DNA from: Clostridia bacterium
GTDB lineage: Bacteria; Bacillota; Clostridia; UBA1212; UBA1255
Direction of reading: 5' to 3'
NCBI GenBank assembly: GCA_017620915.1
Contig: JAFZSK010000077.1
Span: 1 to 39,399 of the forward strand
DNA length: 39,399 nt
This document shows, piece after piece, positions 15,516 through 23,678 of this stretch. A model generated the notes under the pieces. It did no database searches. It was not told the origin of the DNA and saw nothing but the letters and a program-made list of their open reading frames with translations. The first letter of the stretch is position 1. Each line of letters opens with the position of its first letter. The position numbers were made by a program, and so were the translations under genes.

Positions 15516-16430
15516 TTAATTATTAAGCATGTCCGACAGCTTCGCAAACTCCGCTACAGACAGCGCTTCGCCGCGTACTTTAGGATCCAGGCCAAGTTTC
15601 GCGATCCCGGACGCGACCGCATCCTTGCTCAGCCCCAGATATGCCGCGTTGGAAAGCGCGTTGACCAGCATCTTGCGCCGCTGCGCAAACGCCGCCTTGA
15701 CCAGTTTGAACATATGACCGGCATTCCGCGGTTCCACCGGGCGCTCTTTATAAATAGCCAGATTGACCACGGCGGAATCCACCTTCGGCCGCGGCACGAA
15801 ACACGAAGCCGGAACAGTGAAGCAGATCGAAGCATTTGAATAGTACGCCACGGCCACCGATATCGCACCGTATGCATCTCCGTCCGGCCCCGACACCAGC
15901 CGTTCCGCCACTTCTTTCTGGACCATAAACGTGAGTGAATCGAACAGGCCCGCGTTCTGTTCCAGAAACATCATGATTATCGGCGTAGTAATATAGTACG
16001 GCAGATTGGCCACAACGCGTACGCGCGCGAGTTCGGGACGTAATGTGCGGATATCGGAAATCAAGCGCGGGATATTGACCCGCATCACGTCATCAAATAC
16101 GACCTCCGCGTTGGTCTTCGCAGCGCAGAGCGGCTCCAGCACCGGTGCCAGATCGCGGTCAATTTCGATCGCGGCCACATAGCCTGCACGCTCAGCCAGA
16201 ACTTCGGTCATTACACCCAGCCCCGGCCCCACTTCCAGCACCAGATCCTCCGGTCCCACATTCGCGGCGTCAACGATCTTCCGCACCACCGTCATATCGT
16301 TCAGAAAATTCTGACCCAGACTTTTTTTGGCGGATAAACCATAAGAAGCCATGATGCCGTATGGTGAAAAGCGCTCATGACTTCCGTATTCGATCCGTTC
16401 GGATCTTGCTTTTTCTGCCTGTTTGCTCAT
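15516..16430 (-). CDS. rsmA: 16S rRNA (adenine(1518)-N(6)/adenine(1519)-N(6))-dimethyltransferase
   Basis: 304 residues from the ATG at 16430. Longer in-frame starts would run into the upstream gene. Family hallmarks are KKSLGQNFLND at the start, the SAM-binding EVGPGLGVMTEVLA, the catalytic motif NLPYYITTPIIM, and MVQKEVAERLVS. RsmA (KsgA) dimethylates two adjacent adenines near the 3' end of 16S rRNA late in 30S assembly. No strong Shine-Dalgarno is seen before the chosen ATG; an ATG at 16352 is possible but would trim conserved N-terminal residues. It lies 43 bp after the 3D-domain gene, a common Firmicutes pairing. Confidence 0.95.
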   Translation of the reverse strand: MSKQAEKARSERIEYGSHERFSPYGIMASYGLSAKKSLGQNFLNDMTVVRKIVDAANVGPEDLVLEVGPGLGVMTEVLAERAGYVAAIEIDRDLAPVLEPLCAAKTNAEVVFDDVMRVNIPRLISDIRTLRPELARVRVVANLPYYITTPIIMMFLEQNAGLFDSLTFMVQKEVAERLVSGPDGDAYGAISVAVAYYSNASICFTVPASCFVPRPKVDSAVVNLAIYKERPVEPRNAGHMFKLVKAAFAQRRKMLVNALSNAAYLGLSKDAVASGIAKLGLDPKVRGEALSVAEFAKLSDMLNN

Positions 16431-16473
16431 TGCGTTTGTCCGGCGGCCGTTTAAGAAGACCGGCTGTGCGTAA

Positions 16474-17610
16474 TCATTCGTCCATAAACACGAAGTAATC
16501 CGAACGCAGCGCGAAGATATCGATGCTCTGGTCTTCCAGAATGTAAACATTGACGTCGCGCGCGCCCCAGCGCATTACTTCGTCCATGTTTTCAACGAAA
16601 AGATCGACCCAATTGCCTACTACGTGAGTACCTACATCCCACGCAATGGCGTAACCGTAATCGCCGATATCGCTGTACGGACACTCGATATAGACCTTAG
16701 TCCCGATCGGGATGACATCCGGATCAACGGCGATAACGCCCGGTCTCGCCCGCTCGCCCACGTAGGTCTGATAACCCCATCTAGCGTCCGGAATATAAGC
16801 GGTACCGTAGCACGTGATGCATTTAGTATAGTCAATGCGCTCACCGCGGGAGTTGGAGAAAGAACTCCGGGACCCGTATGCGATGCGCTCATCGACCTTT
16901 TTAACTTTTGTCTCATCTGACAGCACTTCGGAGACCAGTACGCCATCCTCATATATAAGCGTATAAGTGCGGGTGATCGAGCCGTTCTTGCCTTTGGTAA
17001 GCGTGCTGTACTCGCCTTCCATCATATCCGCGTCCCAAACATATACAGTCTCATACGGTATCGTAGTAACTTCGGTGCGCGTATCGCTCTTCACGCGGAC
17101 AACAGACACTTCCATCCCGTTCACCGGCACGCTGTCCAGATCGGCACCGCGGACAATATCCCCCGCGCCAATTGAGATATTCTGCTCTCTGAGCGCTTCG
17201 CCAACGCTTGCGGCCAATGTAAGCAGCGAATAACTGCGGCCGTCCACCGTAACTGTAAGGTTGACCGGCGCGACTGCGTCGTATATCTCGCCGGGCGCCG
17301 TACCCGAAGTATCATCGCCATAATAATCTTTGGAGATATCGCCGTCACCGAGATCGTCATCATAAACCGGATCGCCGTTCTCGCTACCGTAATTAAGCAG
17401 CGTGTCGCCCTGAACAGATTCCGTTACTCTCAGTATCATATTAGGTTCCGCATTGATCTCTTTCATCGCAGCGTCCGCATTGCTGCGGGTATACCTTGTA
17501 CCCGCGATCGTGCAGCCGGCTATCGTCAGCACCAGCGCCACGGCGAAGATCGCCACCTTGGCGGCGCCTTTAAGATGAAACGATTTATTCTTTTTGGTCA
17601 TTGATCTCAC
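16474..17610 (-). CDS. membrane-anchored DUF348-G5-3D domain protein (YabE-like, Rpf-type cell-wall protein)
   Basis: 378 residues from a GTG at 17610 with AGGGG 8 nt upstream; the ATG three codons later is too far from it. A basic start and a hydrophobic segment (about 17-37) form a signal anchor. One DUF348-like unit (about 116-172) is followed by a G5 domain (about 173-247) and a C-terminal 3D domain (about 268-357). The three namesake aspartates appear at about 296 (AVDP), 325 (AWDVGT) and 336 (VDLFV). 3D domains in this family are tied to lytic transglycosylase activity and germination or resuscitation. An acidic, Asp/Gly-rich stretch (75-105) separates anchor and domains. Relatives often carry more DUF348 copies. 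Confidence 0.88.
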   Translation of the reverse strand: MRSMTKKNKSFHLKGAAKVAIFAVALVLTIAGCTIAGTRYTRSNADAAMKEINAEPNMILRVTESVQGDTLLNYGSENGDPVYDDDLGDGDISKDYYGDDTSGTAPGEIYDAVAPVNLTVTVDGRSYSLLTLAASVGEALREQNISIGAGDIVRGADLDSVPVNGMEVSVVRVKSDTRTEVTTIPYETVYVWDADMMEGEYSTLTKGKNGSITRTYTLIYEDGVLVSEVLSDETKVKKVDERIAYGSRSSFSNSRGERIDYTKCITCYGTAYIPDARWGYQTYVGERARPGVIAVDPDVIPIGTKVYIECPYSDIGDYGYAIAWDVGTHVVGNWVDLFVENMDEVMRWGARDVNVYILEDQSIDIFALRSDYFVFMDE

Positions 17611-17677
17611 TGTAATTACCCCTTTGGAGTATAGAGTGATCTGCCCGCGCTTGATGCGGGGAAAACCCTCAGGATAG

Positions 17678-17707
17678 ATTATAGATAATTCCGGGCACGC
17701 TTGTCAA
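17678..17707 (-). promoter_or_regulatory. promoter of the 3D-domain gene (and probably rsmA)
   Basis: TTGACA (17707-17702) and TATAAT (17683-17678), 18 bp apart, both consensus. The leader of about 60 nt contains a GC-rich hairpin (CCCGC/GCGGG, about 17643-17661) before the GTG start. Confidence 0.82.
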
Positions 17708-17714
17708 GCTAAAG

Positions 17715-17769
17715 TTTTAAAAACAGGGCTGCTCATCCGCCCCGCCGAAGCGAGGATTTTGAACAGCCC
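17715..17769 (-). terminator. intrinsic terminator after the CBM9-like lipoprotein gene
   Basis: On the minus strand GGGCTGTTC (17769-17761) pairs with GAGCAGCCC (17734-17726), 8 of 9 positions, with a 26-nt GC-rich loop, followed by TGTTTTTAAAA. It lies about 48 bp past the stop of the lipoprotein gene. Confidence 0.7.
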
Positions 17770-17816
17770 ATTAACTTTAAGTCAGATCAGCGGTCCAAAC
17801 CGCCGGGATCAGCGAC

Positions 17817-19079
17817 TCATTTAACGATGTAATACTCGTGCAGGCCAAGGCCCTTGGGCGACCAGTCGGAACCGGGAGCCGCGGACTGGTTGGTGTAACC
17901 ATGGGCACCGCCGAGGACTACGAACATACCAAAGTACAGTCTCTCTTTGCCAAACGCAAAGTCTTCCGCTTTCTCAACATCGGTAACGGTGAACAGATCC
18001 TTGGGCAGCTTCGCCTCGAACATAAAACCGTCATCGGTCTTCGTGATCTTGGCTTCTACCAGATCCGTAATGTCGGCGCCGCCGGCAGCAGGATCATCCT
18101 TGAGCGCGGTCTTGTGGTTGTGCTGCATCACTTTAAGCGAATCGCCCAGCACGAAGGTCACGAACAGACCGCCCGCCGAAGATTCATCGATGCGGGCACC
18201 GGGGTTAAAGTCGAGCTGGATCATATCATTGGCGGCAACGCCTTTGCCGATCACACCGACTACGAGACCGTCGTCAACGACTTTCAGATAATATTCAATG
18301 ACAGCTTCGCCGATATCGCTGTTGGTCCAGGTCTGCGCGTTGCTATTGTCAAGCACGTAAGCAGCGGAATACTCGGCGGGATCAACATTACCGTCGATAG
18401 CCAGTTCCGCCGCGGCGGGACCGTCATAGTAAAGGAAGTACGGGTTGGCTTCGGGATTCATGTAGACCAGCGTGCCGCTCTCGACCTGAGATACGATCTT
18501 CAGTTCGTGGCCGGCGCCGGTAAGGCCGCTGACCGGAATATTGACCGCGAAACGGATAGCGAACTCGCCGCCTGCGCCTTTGACCGCGTCTTCAGTATTT
18601 TCAAACCAGTTGGTGCCGAGAACAACCGGACCGTCGTCGATCTGATAACCGACCTGAACGATGTTTTCCTCAAGGAAACCGGCCCAGCCGCGCATCGTTA
18701 CTTCATTGATAGAACCGTCGGTACCGTCAACGGTCTCATCATTTTCAACTCTCCAGCCGGCAACGCCGCCATCGGTGATGATCTTACCGTTAAACTTGAT
18801 AGTATCGAAGGAGAAGTTCTTGACGTCCATGTCTTCCCAGTTCAGGATCTCGACAGCATACGGATCATTGAACGGGACCGCAGTGGGTTCCGGAACCGCG
18901 GTGGGCGCTTCGGTCGGCGCCTGAGTGGGCGCTTCGGTGGGCGCTGCGGTCGGTTTAGCGGGTTCTTCGGTAACTACCGGTTCTGCCGTGGGCTCGGTTT
19001 CGTTTTGAGCTGATTTGCAGCCGGCAAACAGCACTGCGATGAGACCCAGGACAAGTATAACCGAAATAAGTTTCTTCAT
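17817..19079 (-). CDS. secreted lipoprotein with CBM9/DOMON-like C-terminal domain
   Basis: 420 residues. A lipoprotein signal with lipobox LFAGC (Cys20) is followed by a P/T/E-rich linker (about 28-70, repeated PTEAPT units). A beta-rich middle domain (about 75-210) is not recognised. The C-terminal domain (about 225-420) reads like a family 9 carbohydrate-binding or DOMON-type sandwich (IDGNVDPAEYSAAYVL, then IQLDFNPGARIDE and EAKLPKDLF). A surface sugar-binding or sensing role is likely; there is no catalytic domain. AGGAGG precedes the ATG by 9 nt. It has its own promoter and terminator, so it is monocistronic, and it diverges from the beta-propeller gene. Confidence 0.75.
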   Translation of the reverse strand: MKKLISVILVLGLIAVLFAGCKSAQNETEPTAEPVVTEEPAKPTAAPTEAPTQAPTEAPTAVPEPTAVPFNDPYAVEILNWEDMDVKNFSFDTIKFNGKIITDGGVAGWRVENDETVDGTDGSINEVTMRGWAGFLEENIVQVGYQIDDGPVVLGTNWFENTEDAVKGAGGEFAIRFAVNIPVSGLTGAGHELKIVSQVESGTLVYMNPEANPYFLYYDGPAAAELAIDGNVDPAEYSAAYVLDNSNAQTWTNSDIGEAVIEYYLKVVDDGLVVGVIGKGVAANDMIQLDFNPGARIDESSAGGLFVTFVLGDSLKVMQHNHKTALKDDPAAGGADITDLVEAKITKTDDGFMFEAKLPKDLFTVTDVEKAEDFAFGKERLYFGMFVVLGGAHGYTNQSAAPGSDWSPKGLGLHEYYIVK

Positions 19080-19114
19080 ACAATAAAACCTCCTATTTGT
19101 AATGAGTTTAGTTA

Positions 19115-19143
19115 ATTATATCGCATCGTTGCGGCGATTTCAA
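19115..19143 (-). promoter_or_regulatory. promoter of the CBM9-like lipoprotein gene
   Basis: TTGAAA (19143-19138) and TATAAT (19120-19115) with a 17-bp spacer on the minus strand. Confidence 0.75.
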
Positions 19144-19157
19144 CAATAACTTTTCAC

Positions 19158-19186
19158 TTGTTAATCAGTTCAATTATTGTTAAAAT
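19158..19186 (+). promoter_or_regulatory. predicted promoter of the beta-propeller gene
   Basis: TTGTTA (19158-19163) and TAAAAT (19181-19186), spacer 17 bp. It stands back to back with the lipoprotein promoter, 14 bp between the two -35 elements, so one regulator could govern both. Confidence 0.55.
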
Positions 19187-19272
19187 AGTATAAGACGATC
19201 TGCCCTGACGCTCCGCGTATTTTGCGCTGCGTTTGGCGTATTGCCGCATTACTAACTCGAGAGGTTATTAAT

Positions 19273-20547
19273 ATGAGAAAAAGAATAACCGCAGCGTTGA
19301 CCGCGCTGATCGTATTGACATTGTTGTGCGGAATATTGACCGGATACGCCGGTCGGGACGATGCCGCCGTTGAGTCCGCCGAACTGAAGTCGCTGATATT
19401 GCCTGATCCGTATATTGAGGACGCGTACGGGCTGCGCGGTTTCACCGTTTCCCCCGACGGCAAAAATATGTACCTGGGCTATCTGCACAGCATGAGCCCG
19501 GATCCCGGCCACGTTGCCCGCTACGACACGGTCACTCTTGAGAAGACCGGCGAGTTCATACCGCGCGTTGACGACGAGACCCCCGTGGGCAGTTCCAACT
19601 GCTATCCGAAGGGCCTGGCGGTGGACAATCGCGGCTTCCTGTTCGTGGGCGTTACCCACGCTGAAACGGAATACTGCAGCATATATTGCGTGGGCAACAA
19701 CTTCGTCGAGATCTCCCACATCGTCGAAACTCTCGGCGACGTGACCGGCATCAACGGCATCACCACGCAGAAGATCGGCGACCGCATCCTGCTGTACGTC
19801 CTCACCTGCTACCGCAAGGATACTATCCGCTGCTATGATGTGACCGATCCGCGCAACATGAAACTATACGAGGGTTTCGGCGACAGTGGCGTAGTTGACT
19901 ACAACGAACTTACCGGTTCCGAGAAAGACGCGGGTTATATCGCCGTTGACCTCGACGGCAACGTATATATCACCTGCCTGCTGGAAGACTCCAACCTGCG
20001 CAAAGGCAGCCACGTGCTGAAGCTCAGCCCCGACGGCAAAACGATCGTGGCCAGCACGAAGATCAAAGAGGCGTACGGCATTTCCTACGCCGGCGACTAT
20101 CTGTTTGTATCCACATACAATGATGATAAGTCCGATCTTCATATTCTGAATAAGGATGATCTGTCCGAGGCCAGAACGCTCAAGCTTACCGGCAACGACT
20201 ACCCGCTCACCGGCACCGGCTACGGCGGCAATTACCTATACGTTGCCTCCCAGGGCAGCGAGTCCCCCGACGACAGCGGAGAGATCTTCCGGACAACTGC
20301 CGAACTTCCCCTCACCCGCGACCCTCGTGAAACAGAGAAGATGGATCCCGGAGACTACGAAGTGCCGCTGCCCACCGAAGCCCCCACCGAGGCGCCGGAC
20401 AACGGCTCCGCCACCATCGATCCCGGCAGCTCAGACAAAAATGACAAGAAATTTCCGATCCTTCCCGTGGTCCTCGGCATCTGCGGCGCAATCGTCATTG
20501 CTTCGATCATCGTGATCATCGTGAGCGGCAAAAAGAAGAAAAAGTGA
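19273..20547 (+). CDS. exported beta-propeller protein with C-terminal membrane anchor
   Basis: 424 residues from the ATG at 19273 (GAGG 8 nt upstream). An N-terminal signal peptide (about 1-28) leads into a repeated beta-strand domain (about 40-360). Its blade-like phrases include GFTVSPDGKNMYLGYL, GLAVDNRGFLFVGV, YIAVDLDGNVYITCL and LKLSPDGKTIVAS, typical of NHL/YVTN-like propellers. A P/T/E-rich linker (about 365-395) precedes a transmembrane helix and a KKKKK tail, with no LPXTG, so the protein stays membrane-anchored facing outward. No catalytic motif is seen; ligand or protein binding is likely. It is the only plus-strand protein gene in this part and is followed by the tRNA promoter. 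Confidence 0.7.
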   Translation: MRKRITAALTALIVLTLLCGILTGYAGRDDAAVESAELKSLILPDPYIEDAYGLRGFTVSPDGKNMYLGYLHSMSPDPGHVARYDTVTLEKTGEFIPRVDDETPVGSSNCYPKGLAVDNRGFLFVGVTHAETEYCSIYCVGNNFVEISHIVETLGDVTGINGITTQKIGDRILLYVLTCYRKDTIRCYDVTDPRNMKLYEGFGDSGVVDYNELTGSEKDAGYIAVDLDGNVYITCLLEDSNLRKGSHVLKLSPDGKTIVASTKIKEAYGISYAGDYLFVSTYNDDKSDLHILNKDDLSEARTLKLTGNDYPLTGTGYGGNYLYVASQGSESPDDSGEIFRTTAELPLTRDPRETEKMDPGDYEVPLPTEAPTEAPDNGSATIDPGSSDKNDKKFPILPVVLGICGAIVIASIIVIIVSGKKKKK

Positions 20548-20569
20548 CAACAATCTGACAACAAACTGC

Positions 20570-20598
20570 TTGACTTTACGCGGTGTCAATGGTAAAAT
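20570..20598 (+). promoter_or_regulatory. promoter of tRNA-Ser(CGA)
   Basis: TTGACT (20570-20575) and TAAAAT (20593-20598), 17-bp spacer. Start expected near 20605, leaving about 70 nt of 5' leader on the tRNA precursor. Confidence 0.75.
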
Positions 20599-20608
20599 TC
20601 CATTCGTT

Positions 20609-20666
20609 CTCCGCCCTGATAACTGTCGAGAGCATTTTCTTTCTTCTTTTAAGCATTAGGGCGGAG
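20609..20666 (+). repeat. perfect 9-bp inverted repeat in the tRNA-Ser leader
   Basis: CTCCGCCCT (20609-20617) and AGGGCGGAG (20658-20666) are exact reverse complements with a 40-nt pyrimidine-rich loop. The right arm ends 7 nt before the mature tRNA. It could fold the precursor leader next to the RNase P cut. Confidence 0.6.
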
Positions 20667-20673
20667 TCAATAT

Positions 20674-20759
20674 GGAAGCGTATCGAAGTGGTCATAACGG
20701 CCCTGACTCGAAATCAGGTATACGGCAACGTATCGTGGGTTCGAATCCCACCGCTTCCG
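20674..20759 (+). tRNA. tRNA-Ser (anticodon CGA)
   Basis: 86 nt. Acceptor arms GGAAGCG/CGCTTCC pair fully. The anticodon stem CTGA/TCAG holds loop CTCGAAA, so the anticodon is CGA (codon UCG). A long variable arm marks a class II tRNA. The T arm is GTGGG-TTCGAAT-CCCAC. The discriminator is G, as expected for serine, and no CCA is encoded. Confidence 0.95.
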
Positions 20760-20765
20760 TTTCGG

Positions 20766-20803
20766 AATCGGGGAGTAGCCTAACAGGTTACTCCCCGATT
20801 TCG
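20766..20803 (+). terminator. terminator hairpin after tRNA-Ser
   Basis: AATCGGGGAGTAGCC (20766-20780) pairs with GGTTACTCCCCGATT (20786-20800), 15 bp with one G-T pair and a 5-nt loop. The T-tail is short (TTTCG). The same stem could stop transcription arriving from the flavoprotein gene on the other strand. Confidence 0.75.
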
Positions 20804-20810
20804 TAACAAA

Positions 20811-20841
20811 AATGAGGATGTGGGATTCGAACCCGTGAGGG
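20811..20841 (-). pseudogene. decayed tRNA 3' fragment (T arm and acceptor-like end)
   Basis: The minus strand reads ACGGGTTCGAATCCCACATC then CTCA, a T arm plus a 3' acceptor-like end, beginning right after the flavoprotein stop. Only GGG/CCC of the T stem still pairs, and no matching 5' half exists upstream, where the flavoprotein coding sequence lies. It shares GGGTTCGAATCCCAC with the tRNA-Ser T arm in inverted orientation. It may be a relic of an integration site. Confidence 0.5.
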
Positions 20842-21459
20842 TCATCTGATAAAGTGCGTCGGCTGCCACGCCTCTTTTTCCGGCAGGCCGTACTTTTCTT
20901 TGCCGAGGGCGATAGACCTCATCAGGAAACACATATTCCGCGCGAGTACCCGCATCGTCTGCAGGCCCTCGGCGTCCTGTTCGGCCTCCCCTTTTTCCCG
21001 GCCATGCACACTGTTCCAGTACTGGCTCGTTGCCACCGCCATACCGCAGTTCATCAGATACTTGTTCAGTCCGTCAAACGTGGAAGAGCAGCCGCCGCGC
21101 CGGGCCACCACAACGCTCGCGCCGACTTTCATCGTTTTGTCAAAAGACGAACTGAAAAACAATCTGTCCAGCAGGCTGATAAGCGTGCCGTTGGCGGAGG
21201 CGTAATACACGGGAGATGCCAGCACAATGCCGTCGGCATTTTCGAATTTTGCGGCAACTTCGTTGACCGCGTCGTTGAATACGCATTTACCGAGGGCGGC
21301 ACATTGTCCGCAGGCCATACAGCCTCTGACGCTTTTGACGCCGATATTGTACACTTCCGTGTCGATCCCTTCGGCTTCAAAAACTTTAATCATTTCGTCT
21401 AAAGCGACCGATGTGTTTCCGTCCGGCCGGGGACTTCCGTTTAAAAGCAAAACTTTCAT
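20842..21459 (-). CDS. iron-sulfur flavoprotein / NADPH-dependent FMN reductase family
   Basis: 205 residues. The N-terminal flavodoxin fold has the FMN phosphate loop NGSPRPDGNTS (about 7-17). A compact cysteine motif, CMACGQCAALGKC (Cys47, 50, 53, 59), fits the CX2CX2CX5C cluster site of Isf-type iron-sulfur flavoproteins. ASPVYYASANGTL is the second flavin-contact region. Such proteins are redox carriers or NAD(P)H-dependent reductases in anaerobes; the substrate is unknown. GGAGG precedes the ATG. It follows the membrane protein gene by 28 bp, so it is likely the last gene of that transcript. Confidence 0.88.
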   Translation of the reverse strand: MKVLLLNGSPRPDGNTSVALDEMIKVFEAEGIDTEVYNIGVKSVRGCMACGQCAALGKCVFNDAVNEVAAKFENADGIVLASPVYYASANGTLISLLDRLFFSSSFDKTMKVGASVVVARRGGCSSTFDGLNKYLMNCGMAVATSQYWNSVHGREKGEAEQDAEGLQTMRVLARNMCFLMRSIALGKEKYGLPEKEAWQPTHFIR

Positions 21460-21487
21460 TAAAAACCTCCGTTAGTGAGCAGCTTTA

Positions 21488-22480
21488 TTAATTATGTTTT
21501 CTGTGTATTCCTTTAACCACTGCCGTAACCGACACGACAAGCGGCATAGCGACTACGAGCAGTGTGGCAAAATTGACGCTCGCGGAAAACGCGATCGGGA
21601 GAAGGCCGAAGCCAACGTTAGACGGGCCGTCGAGATTGCCCTTGAGCGCAATGAAATAGATGACTGTACTCACGACCGACACCGCAAGCGATACGAGCGC
21701 CAGGGGCAGCGTATACTTTTTCCGCGCCGCCGCGGTGAGATTATTGTAGAAAAGTTCCCAGACGGCGATCGTGAAAAACGCCATCAGCGACACGAGCATC
21801 ATTGCCACGCTGTAGAACACATAGCCGTGCCTGAAGTCAACGATGAACAGGCTGTAGAAAAAGCCGCAGAAACCGTACAGCGCGACCAGCAGCCAGAATG
21901 ATCTGAAGAAACTCCTGACTCCCCTGCCTTTGCTCTGAACCGGCGCCCGGGAAACCCCGAAGAAGAGCTGCTTTTGCGCATCATGCTTGACATAAATCAG
22001 CACAAAGACTCCGAGTGCGATGAAGACCACGGCATATATAACAGCATCCAGCGGATACAGCCGTGACGGCGCGCCTTCCACAAGCGACAGATACCGGCCC
22101 GCGATCCGCAGCACCATTGTATAAACTATGATCAGCGCACCGATGACAATGCCGATCAGCGCATGTTTTTTGGCTTTTTTCGCCAGGATCTCGCGGTTCT
22201 CGTTCCGGTAAAACGTGTGCGAGGTCATAAGTCCGCTCAGTGTCACGAAAAACGAGAGGAATATCGGGCACGATCTTATTGCGTCGCGGATCGCCACATC
22301 GGGAGAACCGCATACGATCGAACCGACGCAGTCGGATAAGCAGTACAGGAAATTCATAAAGGTGATCGCTGAAAGTACGAAGAACACAATGACGCAAAGC
22401 GTCACTAAAATCGACTGCCGCTTCTGCTTTCCGCCCTGTTCCGAATGGACAAAATTATTCCGGTCAAAAAAACTGTTCAT
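21488..22480 (-). CDS. polytopic membrane protein of unknown function
   Basis: 330 residues from the ATG at 22480, which overlaps the preceding stop by one base (TGATG), indicating coupled translation. About eight hydrophobic segments are visible, near residues 23-50, 68-90, 107-127, 145-165, 200-222, 230-250, 265-285 and 295-318. There is no recognised catalytic or transport motif. A cytoplasmic loop with KHDAQKQ and the short tail are basic. It sits between a metallophosphoesterase lipoprotein and an iron-sulfur flavoprotein. I do not recognise the family. Confidence 0.7.
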   Translation of the reverse strand: MNSFFDRNNFVHSEQGGKQKRQSILVTLCVIVFFVLSAITFMNFLYCLSDCVGSIVCGSPDVAIRDAIRSCPIFLSFFVTLSGLMTSHTFYRNENREILAKKAKKHALIGIVIGALIIVYTMVLRIAGRYLSLVEGAPSRLYPLDAVIYAVVFIALGVFVLIYVKHDAQKQLFFGVSRAPVQSKGRGVRSFFRSFWLLVALYGFCGFFYSLFIVDFRHGYVFYSVAMMLVSLMAFFTIAVWELFYNNLTAAARKKYTLPLALVSLAVSVVSTVIYFIALKGNLDGPSNVGFGLLPIAFSASVNFATLLVVAMPLVVSVTAVVKGIHRKHN

Positions 22481-23634
22481 CACCATTTCACCCAAACGGC
22501 AAAGTCTCCGTTATCCCTTTCATTGAAGTAGAGGTGCTCCAGATCGAAGGAGCCGTCACTGCCGGTCAGCGTCACCAGGGACGCGCCGATCAAGTCAAAA
22601 TTCTCATTGATGTTTACAGATTTGAGACCGGCCTTCATCGCTTCATCTTCCGATTCCACGTCAATGTGGGCAAAATACAGTTCGCTGCCCGTTTTAACGC
22701 CCAGGCCGATGACAACGCCTTCGTACTCAAACGTCCAGTCCACGTTGTGCGCATGACCCATAAACGCGGCTTTCAGGCCGTGGTCTTTTGCGCGGTCAAT
22801 AAAGTCGCTCGCGTACTTTTCGTTTCCGTTGTCCGCGAATCCCTCAAGTTTGAAGAATTTGTTTTTAATATCGGCGCCGTCTTCCGATACCGCCTTCCAC
22901 GCCTTTTCGTTTTCATCCTGCGGAATATGGTAGTACGCTATCGCGGGAATATTATCACCGAAATGTTCCTGCTCTGCTATATACCAGTCGGTCTGTTCAG
23001 GACGAATATAGTCGTAGTCTCTGGAAGCGGAAAACTCTGTCTCGGAAAAGCTGGCGCCGGAGTCGATATTCGCGATCATCCACACCGCTTTCGTATCCTT
23101 CGTACCGTCCTCGGTCAGATTGATAATGAAATTGCTCCGCCCGTACAGATCGTCGTCAAGTTCACGGTACAGACAGTGCGGCGCGTTGGCAAAACGGTCC
23201 GCGAGGTCGTTCGGGTTATAGAGGCAGTGCCGGTCGTGGTTGCCCCAGATAGGCGCGTAAACGAAACCGTACTCCTCCGCTTTGCGCTCGAAATAGTCGA
23301 TAAAAGTGGTGAGATGATAGCTGTTGGCCAGCATGAACATGTCACCTGTAAGCTCCACGAGATCGATCTTTGCATCTGCCCCTTGTGTCTTGACTATATG
23401 GTCATTGACTTCCTTGAACAGTTTGTCAAGATAGTTCATCGAAGCCTTTGCGGACGTATTGACGTTCCAGTGGATATCTGTCAGCTGAAGAATGTTAAAG
23501 TTGTCATGATACCGAACGGTGAAGACGTAATCATCAAGATGTTCGGAAGACCGTACCGGTGCACTGCAGCCGGCGGATATCAATAATACCGCGGCCATGG
23601 CGACCGAAACGATATAAGTCAGTTTCTTTTTCAT
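22480..23634 (-). CDS. metallophosphoesterase lipoprotein
   Basis: 384 residues from the ATG at 23634, with GGAGG 4 nt upstream (short); an in-frame TTG seven codons earlier lacks a site. Signal and lipobox ISAGC (Cys23) put it on the outer face of the membrane. The calcineurin-like metal ligands are all visible: LTDIHW (Asp53, His55), LTGDMF (Asp98), WGNHDRH (Asn132, His133), then AYYHIP and GHAHNVDW near the C-terminus. It is probably a phosphodiesterase or phosphatase acting outside the cell; the substrate is not evident. It begins 44 bp after the giant surface protein gene ends. Confidence 0.9.
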   Translation of the reverse strand: MKKKLTYIVSVAMAAVLLISAGCSAPVRSSEHLDDYVFTVRYHDNFNILQLTDIHWNVNTSAKASMNYLDKLFKEVNDHIVKTQGADAKIDLVELTGDMFMLANSYHLTTFIDYFERKAEEYGFVYAPIWGNHDRHCLYNPNDLADRFANAPHCLYRELDDDLYGRSNFIINLTEDGTKDTKAVWMIANIDSGASFSETEFSASRDYDYIRPEQTDWYIAEQEHFGDNIPAIAYYHIPQDENEKAWKAVSEDGADIKNKFFKLEGFADNGNEKYASDFIDRAKDHGLKAAFMGHAHNVDWTFEYEGVVIGLGVKTGSELYFAHIDVESEDEAMKAGLKSVNINENFDLIGASLVTLTGSDGSFDLEHLYFNERDNGDFAVWVKW

Positions 23635-23678
23635 GTTCCCTCCATATGGTTCCAATTGGTGCCCCGGGCAACTCTATA

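Noticed and set aside
17838-19013. 391-codon plus-strand frame opposite the CBM9-like lipoprotein
   Set aside because: Antisense shadow; the minus-strand gene has signal peptide, lipobox, promoter and terminator.
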